64,000 bases of DNA from the NCBI RefSeq assembly GCF_016906305.1, contig NZ_JADDOL010000004.1, positions 230,139-294,138 of the forward strand, in the 5' to 3' direction. The stretch is from Alloalcanivorax marinus. Lineage in GTDB: Bacteria; Pseudomonadota; Gammaproteobacteria; Pseudomonadales; Alcanivoracaceae. Shown piece by piece: positions 26,235-39,914 of the stretch. The stretch's first letter is position 1. Each line of letters opens with the position of its first letter. Below the pieces are notes generated by a model. The model was not told the DNA's origin and made no database searches. It saw only the letters and a program-made list of their open reading frames with translations. Both the position numbers and the translations under genes were made by a program.

Positions 26235-27642
26235 TCAGGACGTCTCCGGCAGGGCCGCCAGCCCCTGCCCCAGCACCCGGTACAGCGTCACCCGCGCCAG
26301 CAAAACGTTGTAGCGCAGCTCCAGGGCGTTCTGGCGGGCGCTGTTCAGGCTGGTCTGGGCGTCCAGCACCGAGGTCAGCTCAATCTCGCCTTCCCGGTAG
26401 CGCGCTTCGGCGATCTGGAAACTCCGTGTCGCCTGGCGCAGGGCTTCCCGCCGGTGCACGTCCTGCTCATCCAGCGCATTGATGTTACCGAGACTCTGCT
26501 CCACCTCGGAAAGCGCGGTGAGCAAGACGCTCTGATAGCCGGCCACCTGCTCCAGCCAGGCGGCCCGGGCCACTGTGTTCTGCCCGCGGGTGGCACCGCC
26601 ATCGAACAACAACTGGCTGAGCGAAGCCGCCAGGCTGTACACCGCATCACCGTCGAACAGATCGCCCAGGGAAGCACTGGCATAGCCGGTACTGCCGGTC
26701 AGGGTCAACGACGGCCACCAGGCGCTGCGCGCCACCGCCACGCCGTAATCGGCGGCCATCACGCCGGCCAGGGCCGCGCCCACGTCCGGGCGCTGGGCCA
26801 ATACCCGCACCGGCAGGCCGGGCTGCACCCCGGGCAACGTCAGGCCGGCGAGCCCCCCGCGGTCCAGCGCGAACTCCTGGGGGGTGTCGCCGACCAGCAC
26901 CGCCAGCGCGTAACGGGTCTCCCGGGCCTGCTGGCGCAGGGCCGGCAACGCCGCCCGTTGATTGGCCACCAGGGTGCGCTGCTGGGCCAGGTCCTGGGGG
27001 GAGACCGCGCCGTAGCGCACCTTGGCCTCGACCAGCTCCAGCACCTGTTCGGACAGCGTCAGGCTTTCCCTCGCCAGGGCCAGCCGGTCTTCCAGGTAGC
27101 GGCTTTGCAGCCAGGTGCCGGCCACACCGGACAGCACCGTGAGCCGCACGCTGTCCCGGTCGAACCGGCTGGCCTCCAGGTTGGCCTCGGCGATGGCCCG
27201 GTTGGTGCGCAGGCGCCCCCACAGGTCCAGCTCGTAGCTGGCGTTGGCGTTGAGCCGGAAACTGTCGACGCCATCGCCGCCGCCGACGGTGCCGGAGGTG
27301 GAAGCGCCGCCGCCCAGGGACAGGCTCGGAAACAGGGTGGCGCCGGCCTGCCGCAGGCGCCCCTCGGCCTGCAGCACCCGGGCCGCCGCCGCTTGCAGGT
27401 CGGTGTTGTCGCTTAACGCCCGGGCCACCAGCCGGTTCAGCTCGTCACTGCCAAAGCCTTGCCACCAGGCCGGCGTGTCCACCGCCGCGCGACTGTCGGC
27501 CAGCTGATTCTCCCACTGTTCGGGCACCGCCGGCTCGGGCATCTCCAGCCCGGAGCGCACCGCGCACCCGGACGCCAGCAGCAGGAACGCCGCCATCACC
27601 AGCGTCCGCTTGCCGCTTACGGCTTGAAGCTTGAGACCGGGT

Positions 27643-27650
<8 letters not shown>
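26235..27650 (-). CDS. Outer-membrane efflux lipoprotein (OprM/NodT family) of the MacAB unit
   Basis: A 471-residue outer-membrane factor with a lipoprotein signal (LLLASGC, lipidated Cys29) and two OEP repeats of the TolC fold. The segments [20 protein letters not shown] and [16 protein letters not shown] are typical of NodT/OprM proteins. It would provide the exit duct for the MacA-MacB pump, whose genes lie directly upstream; its start overlaps the 3' end of macB by 8 nt. This arrangement indicates a dedicated rather than shared outer-membrane channel. Confidence 0.92.
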
Positions 27651-29585
<1,935 letters not shown>

Positions 29586-29586
<1 letters not shown>

Positions 29587-30722
29587 CAGAACAGCCCCCG
29601 CCGGCGCGGCGCGTCCGTCTCCCGGGCCGCCTGAACCTGACCGATCACCACGGTGTCGCCGTCGCTCAGCCCGTCCAGGATCTGCGTGCGCACCCGGTCG
29701 CTGACGCCGGTGGTCACCGGCTGGCGGCGGGGGCGGCCCTTGCCGTCCAGCACCTGCACCCAGGTGTTATCCGCGTCGCCCTTGATCGCCGCCGCCGGCA
29801 CGCTGAGCGCCTGCTCGGCGGCCTCGACCACGAAGAACACCTGGGCGGTCATGCCCGACATCAGGCGGCCCGCCGGGTTGTCGATGTCAAATTCCGCGGT
29901 ATAGAGCACCACGTTGTTCACTTCCTCGGGGGTGGGCAGCACCTGGCGCAGGGTGGAGCGATAGCGCACCGCGCCGTTGCCCAGGGTATTGAAGTACACC
30001 GGCATGCCCGGCGTGAGCCGGTCCACGTCCGCCTCGGACACCTGGGTGGAGACGGTCATGCTGGACAGGTCGGCGATGCGCAGCAGAGTCGGCGTGGTCT
30101 GGTTGGCGTTGAGGGTCTGGCCCTGGCGCGCTTCCAGGGTCACCACGGTGCCGTCGCGGGGGGCGTAGATGGTGGCGTAGCCCAGGGTGGCGCGGTCGCC
30201 GGCCAGGGAGGACTCGTTCTGTTTGATCTGCGCCTGCAGCACCTTGAGCTGGGCGCGGGTGGTGGCCAGGCTGGCACGGGCGGTTTGCCAGGCGTCATCG
30301 CTGGTGGCGTCGGCGCCGCGCAGCCGCTCCTGGCGCTGAAACTGCAGCTGCGCCAGTTCCAGTTCGGCGCGCTGCTGTTCCAGTTGCGCGCGCAGGGCGT
30401 CGAGCTGGGCTTCGCCCTCGTCCACCCGGGCCTGCTGCACCGACGCATCGATCTCCGCCAGCAGCTGGCCTTCCTTGACCTTGTCGCCCACGTCCACGTG
30501 CAGCTTTTCCAGCTGGCCGGACACCTGAGCGCCCACGTCCACGTAGTCGAGGGGTTCAAGGGTGCCCAGCGCGGTGACCCGGTCCTCGATGTCGGCCCGT
30601 TCCACCGACGCGGTGCGCCATTGGTCGGCGCCGGCGGCGGCGGGCCAGCGCCACCAGAGCAGCGCCGCCAGCAGCACACCGGCGAACACAATCAGAAGAG
30701 GATGACGTTTGATCCAGCCCAT
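29586..30722 (-). CDS. macA: MacA-type periplasmic adaptor protein
   Basis: A 378-residue membrane-fusion protein. An N-terminal anchor helix ([18 protein letters not shown]) is followed by a lipoyl half-motif, a long alpha-hairpin (coiled coil around [20 protein letters not shown]), the second lipoyl half and a beta-barrel. It bridges MacB and the outer-membrane factor and stimulates the ATPase. The start MGWIKRHP is chosen because longer readings lack a membrane-anchor context. First gene of the three-gene leftward efflux operon. Confidence 0.92.
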
Positions 30723-30804
30723 CGAAGACACCGCCCCATTGCAGAATGCGGCCACTGTAGAAGGCAACGGTGCAAACAATGTGCGCGCTTTGCGAAAGAA
30801 AGGA

Positions 30805-31026
30805 TTAAGAATCCTCGCGGAACGGCGCCACCAGGTGGGTGAGGTTTTCCACACTCAGAATCATGGCCAGCGCCATCAGCCGGCCCAGCTCTCCACGGGG
30901 GAAACCCCGGTCGGCGAACCACAGCAGATAAGGCTCGGGCAGATCCACCAGCGGCCGCCCCTGGTATTTGCCGAAGGGCATGGTGCGCTGGCACACGGCG
31001 ATCAGATCTTCGTTCTTGAAACTCAT
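30805..31026 (-). CDS. DUF3820 (QSregVF) family small protein
   Basis: A 73-residue soluble protein with the family signature MPFGKYQGRPLVDLPEPYLLWFA and FPRGELGRLMAL. The family is named from a quorum-sensing-regulated virulence factor of Pseudomonas aeruginosa, and many proteins carry it as a nucleic-acid-associated module; no function is established. It lies between macA and the small CDF gene on the same strand, and co-transcription with either is possible. Confidence 0.85.
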   Translation of the reverse strand: MSFKNEDLIAVCQRTMPFGKYQGRPLVDLPEPYLLWFADRGFPRGELGRLMALAMILSVENLTHLVAPFREDS

Positions 31027-31060
31027 GGCTTATCGGAGTCGGACGGGCAATCCGTGCAGC

Positions 31061-31726
31061 CTAACGCCCACGGCAGTCGCTGCCAACGTCCGGCGCATCG
31101 CAGCAGCCGGCGGGCGGCGCGCGCCCGGCGCGTTCCTCCTCCCTGGTCTGACGCAGAATCGCCAGGGCACTGTGGGTAAACAAACCGGCGATGGCCAGGG
31201 CGACCAGCACATCGGGCCAATGGCTGCCGGTCAGCATCACCAGCGCCCCCGCCACGATCACCGACAGATTGGCGATCACATCGTTACGCGTGCACAGCCA
31301 GGCGGAGCGGATGTTGGCATCGCCCTGACGGTAGCGCAGCAGCAACAGCAGGCTGAGTCCGTTGGCGACCAGGGCCACGACACCCACCGTGGAGATCAGG
31401 CCGCCGGAGGGCACGACGCCAGCGGCCAACGCCCACAAACTATCGACCAGCACCAATACGCCGAGTACCAGCAGTGACCAGCCCTTGATGCGCGCGGCAC
31501 GCCAACGCCAGGCCAGGGATTGGCCCAGGGCCCACAGCGTCAGCCCATAGGTCGCGGCATCGCCGAGGAAATCCAGGGCGTCGGCGCGCAGTGAGCGGGA
31601 TCCGATCACCAGCCCGATCAGCGCCTCGACGAAGAACATGGAAAGATTGATCAGCAACACCGCGATCAAGGCACGGCGATAGGCGGGCGGGGCACCCCGC
31701 TCCAGTTCCGGCTCACAACAGGCCAT
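31061..31726 (-). CDS. Cation diffusion facilitator-like transporter, short divergent type
   Basis: A 221-residue inner-membrane protein with about six helices and no C-terminal cytoplasmic domain, shorter than typical CDF proteins (about 300). The helix-2 metal motif reads DALDFLGDA, with Asp where zinc transporters usually have His, and the helix-5 motif is TRNDVIAN. This changed site suggests altered metal preference or reduced transport. The N-terminus (MACCEPE) and C-terminus (GCCDAPDVGSDC) carry cysteines that could bind metal. AGGAGA precedes the ATG. It follows czcD by 24 nt and ends the metal-efflux operon. Confidence 0.82.
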   Translation of the reverse strand: MACCEPELERGAPPAYRRALIAVLLINLSMFFVEALIGLVIGSRSLRADALDFLGDAATYGLTLWALGQSLAWRWRAARIKGWSLLVLGVLVLVDSLWALAAGVVPSGGLISTVGVVALVANGLSLLLLLRYRQGDANIRSAWLCTRNDVIANLSVIVAGALVMLTGSHWPDVLVALAIAGLFTHSALAILRQTREEERAGRAPPAGCCDAPDVGSDCRGR

Positions 31727-31750
31727 CGGTTCTCTCCTTCGCTACGATCT

Positions 31751-32680
31751 TCAGGGGCTGGTCTGCAGGGTGCAGACGTGATCGCTGTCGCCGCGCTCCA
31801 CCTGGAAGGTGCTGTGGCCGATGCGAAAGCGTTGGTGCAGTTGTTCCGCCCGTTCATCCAGCCAGGCGTCGCCGGGGTGGCCGTCGGGCATCACCAGGTG
31901 CACGGTGAGCGCGGTTTCGGTGGTGCTCATGCCCCAGATGTGCAGATCATGGATGTCGGTGACGCCGGGCTGATCGCGCAGCCAGGCGTCCACCTCGGGC
32001 AGGTCGATGCCGGCGGGCACCGCATTGAGCGCCATCTTCAGGGATTCACGCAGCAGCCCCCAGGTGCCGATCACGATCACCACGGTGATCACCAGGCTGG
32101 TGACCGGGTCCAGCCAGTTCCAGCCGGTGTAGAGGATCACCAGGCCGGCCAGCACCACCCCCACGGAGACCGCCGCGTCGGCGGCCAGATGCAGAAAGGC
32201 GCCGCGCAGATTCAGGTCCTCCTTGCTGCCCTTGACGAACAGCCAGGCGGAAACGGTGTTGATCAGCACGCCGATGGCGGCCACCACCATCACCGTCACC
32301 GACGCCACCTCCGGCGGGTCCAGCAAACGCCGGAAGGCATCCCAGCCGATGGCGCCGCAGGCGATCATCAGAAACATGGCGTTGGCCAGGGCGGCCAGGA
32401 TCGAACTGCCGCGCAAACCGAAGGTAAAGCGGCTGTCCGGCGCCCGGCGCGCCAGCCAGGCGCCGCCCCAGGCCAACACCAGGCCGAGCACATCGGACAG
32501 GTTGTGCCCGGCGTCGGCCATCAGGGCCGAGGAGTGGGCGATAAAGCCATAGATGAATTCCACCGCGGTGAACCCCAGGTTCAGCGCGATGGCCAGCGCG
32601 AAGGCGCCGTTCATGGTGGACGCCCCGCCGTGGGCGTGGCCGTGGTGATGGCCTGAATGGTGGCCGTGGTCGTGGGGCAT
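31751..32680 (-). CDS. czcD: CzcD-type cation diffusion facilitator
   Basis: A 309-residue zinc/cobalt/cadmium exporter of the cytoplasmic membrane, working as a metal/H+ antiporter. The His-rich N-terminus (HDHGHHSGHHHGHAHGG), the metal motif DAGHNLSDVLG in helix 2 and HLAADAAVSVG in helix 5 are canonical, and the C-terminal cytoplasmic domain is present. GGAGG lies before the ATG at MPHDHG; an upstream in-frame start would run through the operator. A MerR-type operator lies 37 nt upstream, so metal induction at this point inside the czc cluster is likely. Confidence 0.93.
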   Translation of the reverse strand: MPHDHGHHSGHHHGHAHGGASTMNGAFALAIALNLGFTAVEFIYGFIAHSSALMADAGHNLSDVLGLVLAWGGAWLARRAPDSRFTFGLRGSSILAALANAMFLMIACGAIGWDAFRRLLDPPEVASVTVMVVAAIGVLINTVSAWLFVKGSKEDLNLRGAFLHLAADAAVSVGVVLAGLVILYTGWNWLDPVTSLVITVVIVIGTWGLLRESLKMALNAVPAGIDLPEVDAWLRDQPGVTDIHDLHIWGMSTTETALTVHLVMPDGHPGDAWLDERAEQLHQRFRIGHSTFQVERGDSDHVCTLQTSP

Positions 32681-32716
32681 GAAGAGCCTCCCTGGTGCCG
32701 ATGCCAATAGTGAAAC

Positions 32717-32735
32717 ACCTGTAGTGGCTACAGGT
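32717..32735 (-). promoter_or_regulatory. MerR-family (CadR/ZntR/PbrR-type) operator before czcD
   Basis: ACCTGTAG and CTACAGGT are perfect 8-bp complements around TGG, the layout and core of the Cd/Zn/Pb-responsive MerR operators. On the minus strand TTGAAC abuts its left side and CACTAT or an overlapping hexamer follows, giving the long 19-21 bp spacer that such regulators untwist. The natural candidate regulator is the CadR/ZntR-like gene at 39915. Confidence 0.75.
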
Positions 32736-32791
32736 TCAAGCCGGGGCGGCATGAAAAGTCGTCGCGCATTTCGATCATGCGCGGCCTCGGC

Positions 32792-32926
32792 TCACAATAA
32801 GACAATGCCGAACCTCTTCATTGTGGCGGCTAATATCAGGGCGCAGACCAGTGTGAGTACCGCGCCACAGGCGAGAGACAGCCAGAATCCCCAACGTACC
32901 ATCATCGCGGGAAAGAGAAGAAACAT
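32792..32926 (-). CDS. Small single-pass membrane protein of the czc operon
   Basis: A 44-residue open frame directly downstream of czcA (41 nt), encoding MFLLFPAMMVRWGFWLSL followed by a second hydrophobic stretch (CGAVLTLVCALILAATM) and a short basic end. Codon-level reading gives ATG to TGA without interruption. The ribosome-binding site is weak. Small hydrophobic proteins next to HME-RND pumps are known as accessory subunits or regulators in RND systems, but I cannot assign this one to a family. It would be co-transcribed between czcA and czcD, or its DNA may simply be the spacer carrying the czcD promoter. Confidence 0.5.
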   Translation of the reverse strand: MFLLFPAMMVRWGFWLSLACGAVLTLVCALILAATMKRFGIVLL

Positions 32927-32967
32927 GGGCAGTGCCCCAATCGGGGCTGCCCTGTTCCGAGTCAATA

Positions 32968-36102
<3,135 letters not shown>

Positions 36103-36117
36103 TTAGCGCTGAGGCAC

Positions 36118-37341
36118 TCAGTGGCTGTGGGTGGCGCCGTCCTTGAGGACGTCGGCCTTGATCAGAAAGCTGTTTTCGACCACGTATTCGGTGCCGGGCC
36201 GCAAACCGGCGGTGACCTCCACGTAATCCACGCCTTCCATGCCCTTTTTGATCATGCGCACTTCGTATTCCTCGCCAAAGCGGGCAAACACGACTGGCAT
36301 ATCGCGAAAACTCTGAATCGCATCCCGGTGTACCGCCACCGGCACGGTCTTGCGCTCGACCACCACCTGGGCACTGATCAACATACCCGGCCGCAGGTTG
36401 GACGGGGGGTCCTCGACCACCACCCGCGCCCGCGTCACCTGACTGTCCTGGTCCGTGCGCGGGTACAGGTAACCCACTTCGCCCAGCACTACACCATCAT
36501 CAGCCCGGCGTACCGTCTGTCCCGGCGACACCACGTCCAGGTCACCGCGAAACAGATGCAGTTCGAGCCAAAGGGTGGAAAAGTCGCCGATCTCAACGAT
36601 CGGTTCGCCGTTGGTGGCCGCGCCGGCGTTAAGAATGCGCTTGGTGACCACGCCGTCCGCCGGCGCGGTTACCGTCTGCATAATCAGGCTGTCCCTGGCT
36701 TCTACCCGAGCCAGCGGCTGGCCTTTTTCCACCTGGTCGCCCACCGACACCAGTACCCGTTCGACGGTACCGGGATAACGGGCGGCAACCCGATACAGTT
36801 TGTCGGGATCCGCTTCCACGCGACCGGTGACCCGGCGCGTGCGCTGCAGGGTTCGCTCGCCGGCGCTCTCGATGGTCAGCCCGGAGGCTTTCGCCAGTCG
36901 TTCGGGAATCCGGGTACGGCCTTCGTGGTTCTCGAAACGCCACTGGTATGTCTTGCCACCCAGATTGGCGTCCACGGTGACGTCAAAGGAATGGGGTTCG
37001 GCCACCGGCTGTTGGCCAAGCAAGTAATCACGCTCCGGCTCAAAGGTGATTTCGTTCTGCTCTCCGCCCAAGCGGTCCAACCGAATGGTCAGGTCGACTT
37101 GATCCGGGTCGAGGGGCTCGCCCTGCTGATAGGGGTAGACTCGATATTCGGGGGGAACGCCGCCTTCAAATATTGTCAGCTCCAAACCAAAGTCATTCTT
37201 TTCCAGTAGGCGCCCGCCATGGGGCCCCTCACGCGCTTCGCTTTCAGAATGCCCGGTCTTGCCAGTGGCGGCTGCCCAGGCGCCGGCGGCAATGGCGCAG
37301 AACAGGCCGGCGATCAGCACTTTCACGATAAATCGGTTCAT
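36118..37341 (-). CDS. czcB: CzcB-type periplasmic adaptor
   Basis: A 407-residue membrane-fusion protein with a signal peptide (VLIAGLFCAIAAGAWA). An N-terminal extra domain with GPHGGRLLEKNDF and EITFEPER, found in CzcB-type adaptors, precedes the hairpin, lipoyl and barrel domains (GRVEADPDKLYRVAARYPGTV). The C-terminus ends in GATHSH, a possible metal site. It connects CzcA with CzcC and may hand metal to the pump. Its start overlaps the czcC stop by 4 nt. Confidence 0.93.
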   Translation of the reverse strand: MNRFIVKVLIAGLFCAIAAGAWAAATGKTGHSESEAREGPHGGRLLEKNDFGLELTIFEGGVPPEYRVYPYQQGEPLDPDQVDLTIRLDRLGGEQNEITFEPERDYLLGQQPVAEPHSFDVTVDANLGGKTYQWRFENHEGRTRIPERLAKASGLTIESAGERTLQRTRRVTGRVEADPDKLYRVAARYPGTVERVLVSVGDQVEKGQPLARVEARDSLIMQTVTAPADGVVTKRILNAGAATNGEPIVEIGDFSTLWLELHLFRGDLDVVSPGQTVRRADDGVVLGEVGYLYPRTDQDSQVTRARVVVEDPPSNLRPGMLISAQVVVERKTVPVAVHRDAIQSFRDMPVVFARFGEEYEVRMIKKGMEGVDYVEVTAGLRPGTEYVVENSFLIKADVLKDGATHSH

Positions 37342-38630
37342 TGTGAATCTCCTCGCGCGGACACGTCGGCGGCCATCGAAGCGCCGGTCAGGCGCTCCAG
37401 CTCATTGCGTTGCTGATGAAACTCCTCGGCCAGATCAGTGATACGGCGCTCCAGCGCCAGCCTGGAGCCGGCGGCGTCGATCAGATCAAGAACGCTGTAG
37501 CGACCGCGTCGATAACCGGCCTGGATTTCGTCGTACAAGCGGCGCGCTTCCGGCAGGGATTGGTCTTGAATGGCGATGATTTCATCGCGGCGTTGCCGCA
37601 ACGTCAGATAAAGGCCTTCCACCAGCGCCAGCAACTCAATGCGCGCCGCGTTCCGGCGAGCCTGAAGGGCATCCACCTCGGCCAGACGGCGGGCCTGATT
37701 GCCGCGATTGGGGTTGCTCAAATTCAATGGCATGGAGAACCCCAACACCGCCGCCTGATCGCCACTGGCCTCATCATGGCGGGCGCCAATGGAGAAGCGC
37801 ACGTCCCGGCTTCCGTTGGCCTCAGCCAAACGGGCCTGGGATTGGGCCAAACGGGCACGGGAAGCGAACTCACGCAGCCGGGGAGCCTCGTTCAAACGTT
37901 CACGCCATTGCGCCAGCGCCGGCAGTTCCGGTAAGGGCAACAGATCACCAGCGGCACGCAACCCCTGTTCGCCGGTCTCCCCCCACAGGGCGGCGAGACG
38001 CTGGCTGGCGGCGCGACGCTGCGTACGGGCCCGTTGCAGGTCCCGCTCCGCGGCCTGACGGGCAAGCACCAGCCGGCGCTGCTCGGACCGAGGCGCGGCG
38101 CCAGCAGCGGAGCGTTGCCGGGCAGCCTCCTCGGCCTCGGCGGCCAAATCCAGGGTACGCTGGGCCAACGTCACCCGGCGCTCGACCGCCGCCAGCGTCA
38201 GGTAGCGCCGATTGGCCTCGCCAAGCAGATCAAGGCGGGCAAGGTCATAGTCCAGCCGGCTCAGCTCGCTCGCCCGTTGGGCACTGTCCACTCGGGCATC
38301 GCGCTGGCCGCCCAGCTCCACCACCTGACTCAGCGCCAGCGTGACTTCGGCGCCGTCGGTGCCCGCCCACCGCCCGGTGCCAGCGACATTTTCCACGTCC
38401 AGGGAAAGTTCAGGACTAGGCAGAATGTCCGCTTGCATGACGGCCGCGTCGGCGGCGCGGAAGCGGTAGGGATACTCGTCCAGGCCAGGATTTCGCGCCA
38501 ATACGCGAGCCAGAACGGTGTTCAGATCAATGGTGTTCGAATCGACGGCGGCGCCGGTGGCCAGTGGCCAGACCAGAACCAGACCGCCAAGCACGGCGGC
38601 AAGGCCTCCGCGCAGGATACGGTGGTGCAT
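37338..38630 (-). CDS. czcC: CzcC-type outer-membrane factor
   Basis: A 430-residue TolC-fold outer-membrane channel with a signal peptide (LAAVLGGLVLVWPLATGAA) and long amphipathic alpha-helical repeats. The segments LPSPELSLDVENVAGTG and LALSQVVELGGQRDARV are typical of CzcC. The start at MHHRIL is chosen because GGAG lies upstream and the signal peptide begins there; an in-frame start 17 codons earlier is less likely. First structural pump gene of the operon, after the His/Cys-rich protein. Confidence 0.9.
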   Translation of the reverse strand: MHHRILRGGLAAVLGGLVLVWPLATGAAVDSNTIDLNTVLARVLARNPGLDEYPYRFRAADAAVMQADILPSPELSLDVENVAGTGRWAGTDGAEVTLALSQVVELGGQRDARVDSAQRASELSRLDYDLARLDLLGEANRRYLTLAAVERRVTLAQRTLDLAAEAEEAARQRSAAGAAPRSEQRRLVLARQAAERDLQRARTQRRAASQRLAALWGETGEQGLRAAGDLLPLPELPALAQWRERLNEAPRLREFASRARLAQSQARLAEANGSRDVRFSIGARHDEASGDQAAVLGFSMPLNLSNPNRGNQARRLAEVDALQARRNAARIELLALVEGLYLTLRQRRDEIIAIQDQSLPEARRLYDEIQAGYRRGRYSVLDLIDAAGSRLALERRITDLAEEFHQQRNELERLTGASMAADVSARGDSQ

Positions 38631-38696
38631 GGGAGTGTCTCCGAATACGGTTACGCCTCGACGCCAAGCGCCGAGAAGCACATTCCAATGGCTGAC

Positions 38697-39047
38697 TCAG
38701 GACTGGAAAAAGGCGGTATTCGGAGGGGGTACCGGAGGCTGGCGCCCGGAAAGTACTGCGCCCGATTGTGGACCGAGCGGCCAGGTCGTGTTGTTGGTTG
38801 GCAAGGTCAGAACGCGCGAGGAGAACAGCGGCGCGAAATTGGCATGGCTGTGGCAACAGTGGTGGCCGTCCTCGCAGTCCCCATGGTGTTGCGACGAAGA
38901 AAAGATGTTGTCTTCGTAATTGCCCTGGGCATGCAAAGGCGTACCCGGCGCATCATGGCTGGCGTGGCTGGCGGAATCACCCGCCACCACCAGGCCGTTA
39001 ACAGCCAGGAAGAGCACTAATACGGATGTGATCCAACGCTTCGCCAT
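38697..39047 (-). CDS. His/Cys-rich exported metal-binding protein (CzcI-like position)
   Basis: A 116-residue protein with a signal peptide (ITSVLVLFLAVNGLVVAG) and a cluster of metal-binding residues in the mature part: SQHHGDCEDGHHCCHSH. It heads the czcCBA operon, the position taken by the small regulatory metal protein CzcI in Cupriavidus, and may buffer or sense periplasmic zinc or cadmium. The C-terminal tail is Pro-rich. AGGGTGG precedes the ATG at MAKRW; the longer in-frame reading would start in the upstream vapC gene. Confidence 0.75.
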   Translation of the reverse strand: MAKRWITSVLVLFLAVNGLVVAGDSASHASHDAPGTPLHAQGNYEDNIFSSSQHHGDCEDGHHCCHSHANFAPLFSSRVLTLPTNNTTWPLGPQSGAVLSGRQPPVPPPNTAFFQS

Positions 39048-39072
39048 GAGCACCACCCTGAGGGAAGTCGGA

Positions 39073-39101
39073 ACAGTACTGCAGCCCACTGGCGACGTCA
39101 A
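39073..39101 (-). promoter_or_regulatory. Promoter of the czc operon
   Basis: TTGACG (39096-39101) and TACTGT (39073-39078) with a 17-bp spacer make a good sigma-70 promoter, 26 nt before the first ATG of the operon. The -35 box overlaps the vapC stop codon, so the promoter is embedded in the end of the toxin gene. Confidence 0.6.
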
Positions 39102-39505
39102 AAATCGGCGGTGGCCGTTAGGTATCCATCGTCCACGCCCAGACCCCGCGCCGCCTCGGCCAGCCGCCGGTCACGGGTCCACAGCGTGGTGGCCGGGCTC
39201 AGCCGCGTGGCGGCCAGCAGATGGGCATCCACGAAACCGATCCCCCGCCCCATCAAGCGGTGCCGCTCGATCAGAAACAGCACCTCGTCCTGGTCCGCCA
39301 CCGGCACGCCGGGCAGCCGCCGCAGCAGGTCCAGCACCTCATCACGGCGGCTCAGGTTGCCGCAGGCCAGCTCCCCCACCACGAACGGATGCATGCGCAC
39401 CCGGTGATCCTCGAGCAGACGCACCAGCCCCGGATCGCCGACGCGCAGATGGTCGACCCAGACCGAGGTATCCACCAGCACCATGGAGGGCGAACCACCG
39501 CTCAT
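39098..39505 (-). CDS. vapC: VapC-type PIN-domain ribonuclease toxin
   Basis: A 135-residue PIN-domain protein, predicted Mg-dependent RNase toxin of a type II toxin-antitoxin pair. The acidic residues are in VDTSVWVDHL (first Asp), VVGELACG (Glu) and GFVDAHLLAA plus TRDRRL. Targets of VapC proteins are usually tRNA or 23S rRNA. The ATG chosen shares a base with the vapB stop (TGATG); a GTG one codon earlier or an ATG seven codons later (MVLVDTS) are alternatives. Confidence 0.9.
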   Translation of the reverse strand: MSGGSPSMVLVDTSVWVDHLRVGDPGLVRLLEDHRVRMHPFVVGELACGNLSRRDEVLDLLRRLPGVPVADQDEVLFLIERHRLMGRGIGFVDAHLLAATRLSPATTLWTRDRRLAEAARGLGVDDGYLTATADF

Positions 39506-39702
39506 CACCGGTAATCCGGACGCCGGCGGCCCGCCACTTCCAGATCCGGCTCGGAGCCGCCCAGCCGCGCCAGACGACGCGCGCTCTCCTGCTCGATCAG
39601 GGCGATCAGCGCTTCACGGATCAGCTGGGTCCGCTCCTTGACGCCGGTGAGGCGCTGCGCCTCGGCCAGCAGTTCGTCGTCGATATTGATGGTAGTGCGC
39701 AT
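39505..39702 (-). CDS. vapB: VapB-type antitoxin
   Basis: A 65-residue antitoxin. The N-terminal ribbon-helix-helix DNA-binding part MRTTINIDDELLAEAQRLTG is the VapB family signature and is followed by a C-terminal toxin-binding tail. It neutralises VapC and autoregulates the operon. A strong GAGGAGG lies 6 nt before the ATG, which rules out the longer in-frame reading. The pair sits between the czc operon and the merR gene. Confidence 0.9.
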   Translation of the reverse strand: MRTTINIDDELLAEAQRLTGVKERTQLIREALIALIEQESARRLARLGGSEPDLEVAGRRRPDYR

Positions 39703-39773
39703 GGAACCTCCTCGCCCGACCCGGTGCGTCAGCAAGACCGGACATAAAGGGCACAAACAAACCGGAAGCATCA

Positions 39774-39802
39774 AATATGTCACCCAATGATGACCAAATC
39801 AA
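39774..39802 (-). promoter_or_regulatory. Promoter of vapBC
   Basis: TTGATT (39797-39802) and CATATT (39774-39779) with an exact 17-bp spacer on the minus strand, 71 nt before the vapB start, in an AT-richer stretch. Confidence 0.5.
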
Positions 39803-39880
39803 ATGCGCATCCACCAATTCCCGTTCCCTTGCCCCTTTTCCGCAGCCTGCCCTTTTCACGAAACCGGACCGCCCCAATAC

Positions 39881-39895
39881 CTGTAATCATTGCAG
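39881..39895 (+). promoter_or_regulatory. Imperfect MerR-type dyad before the merR gene
   Basis: CTGTAA and TTGCAG are complementary at five of six positions around TCA, 19 nt before the merR ATG. The CTG-CAG ends resemble the czcD operator, so it may be an autoregulatory site, although the match is weak. Confidence 0.35.
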
Positions 39896-39914
39896 CTTTT
39901 AGCAAGGAGAAGGC

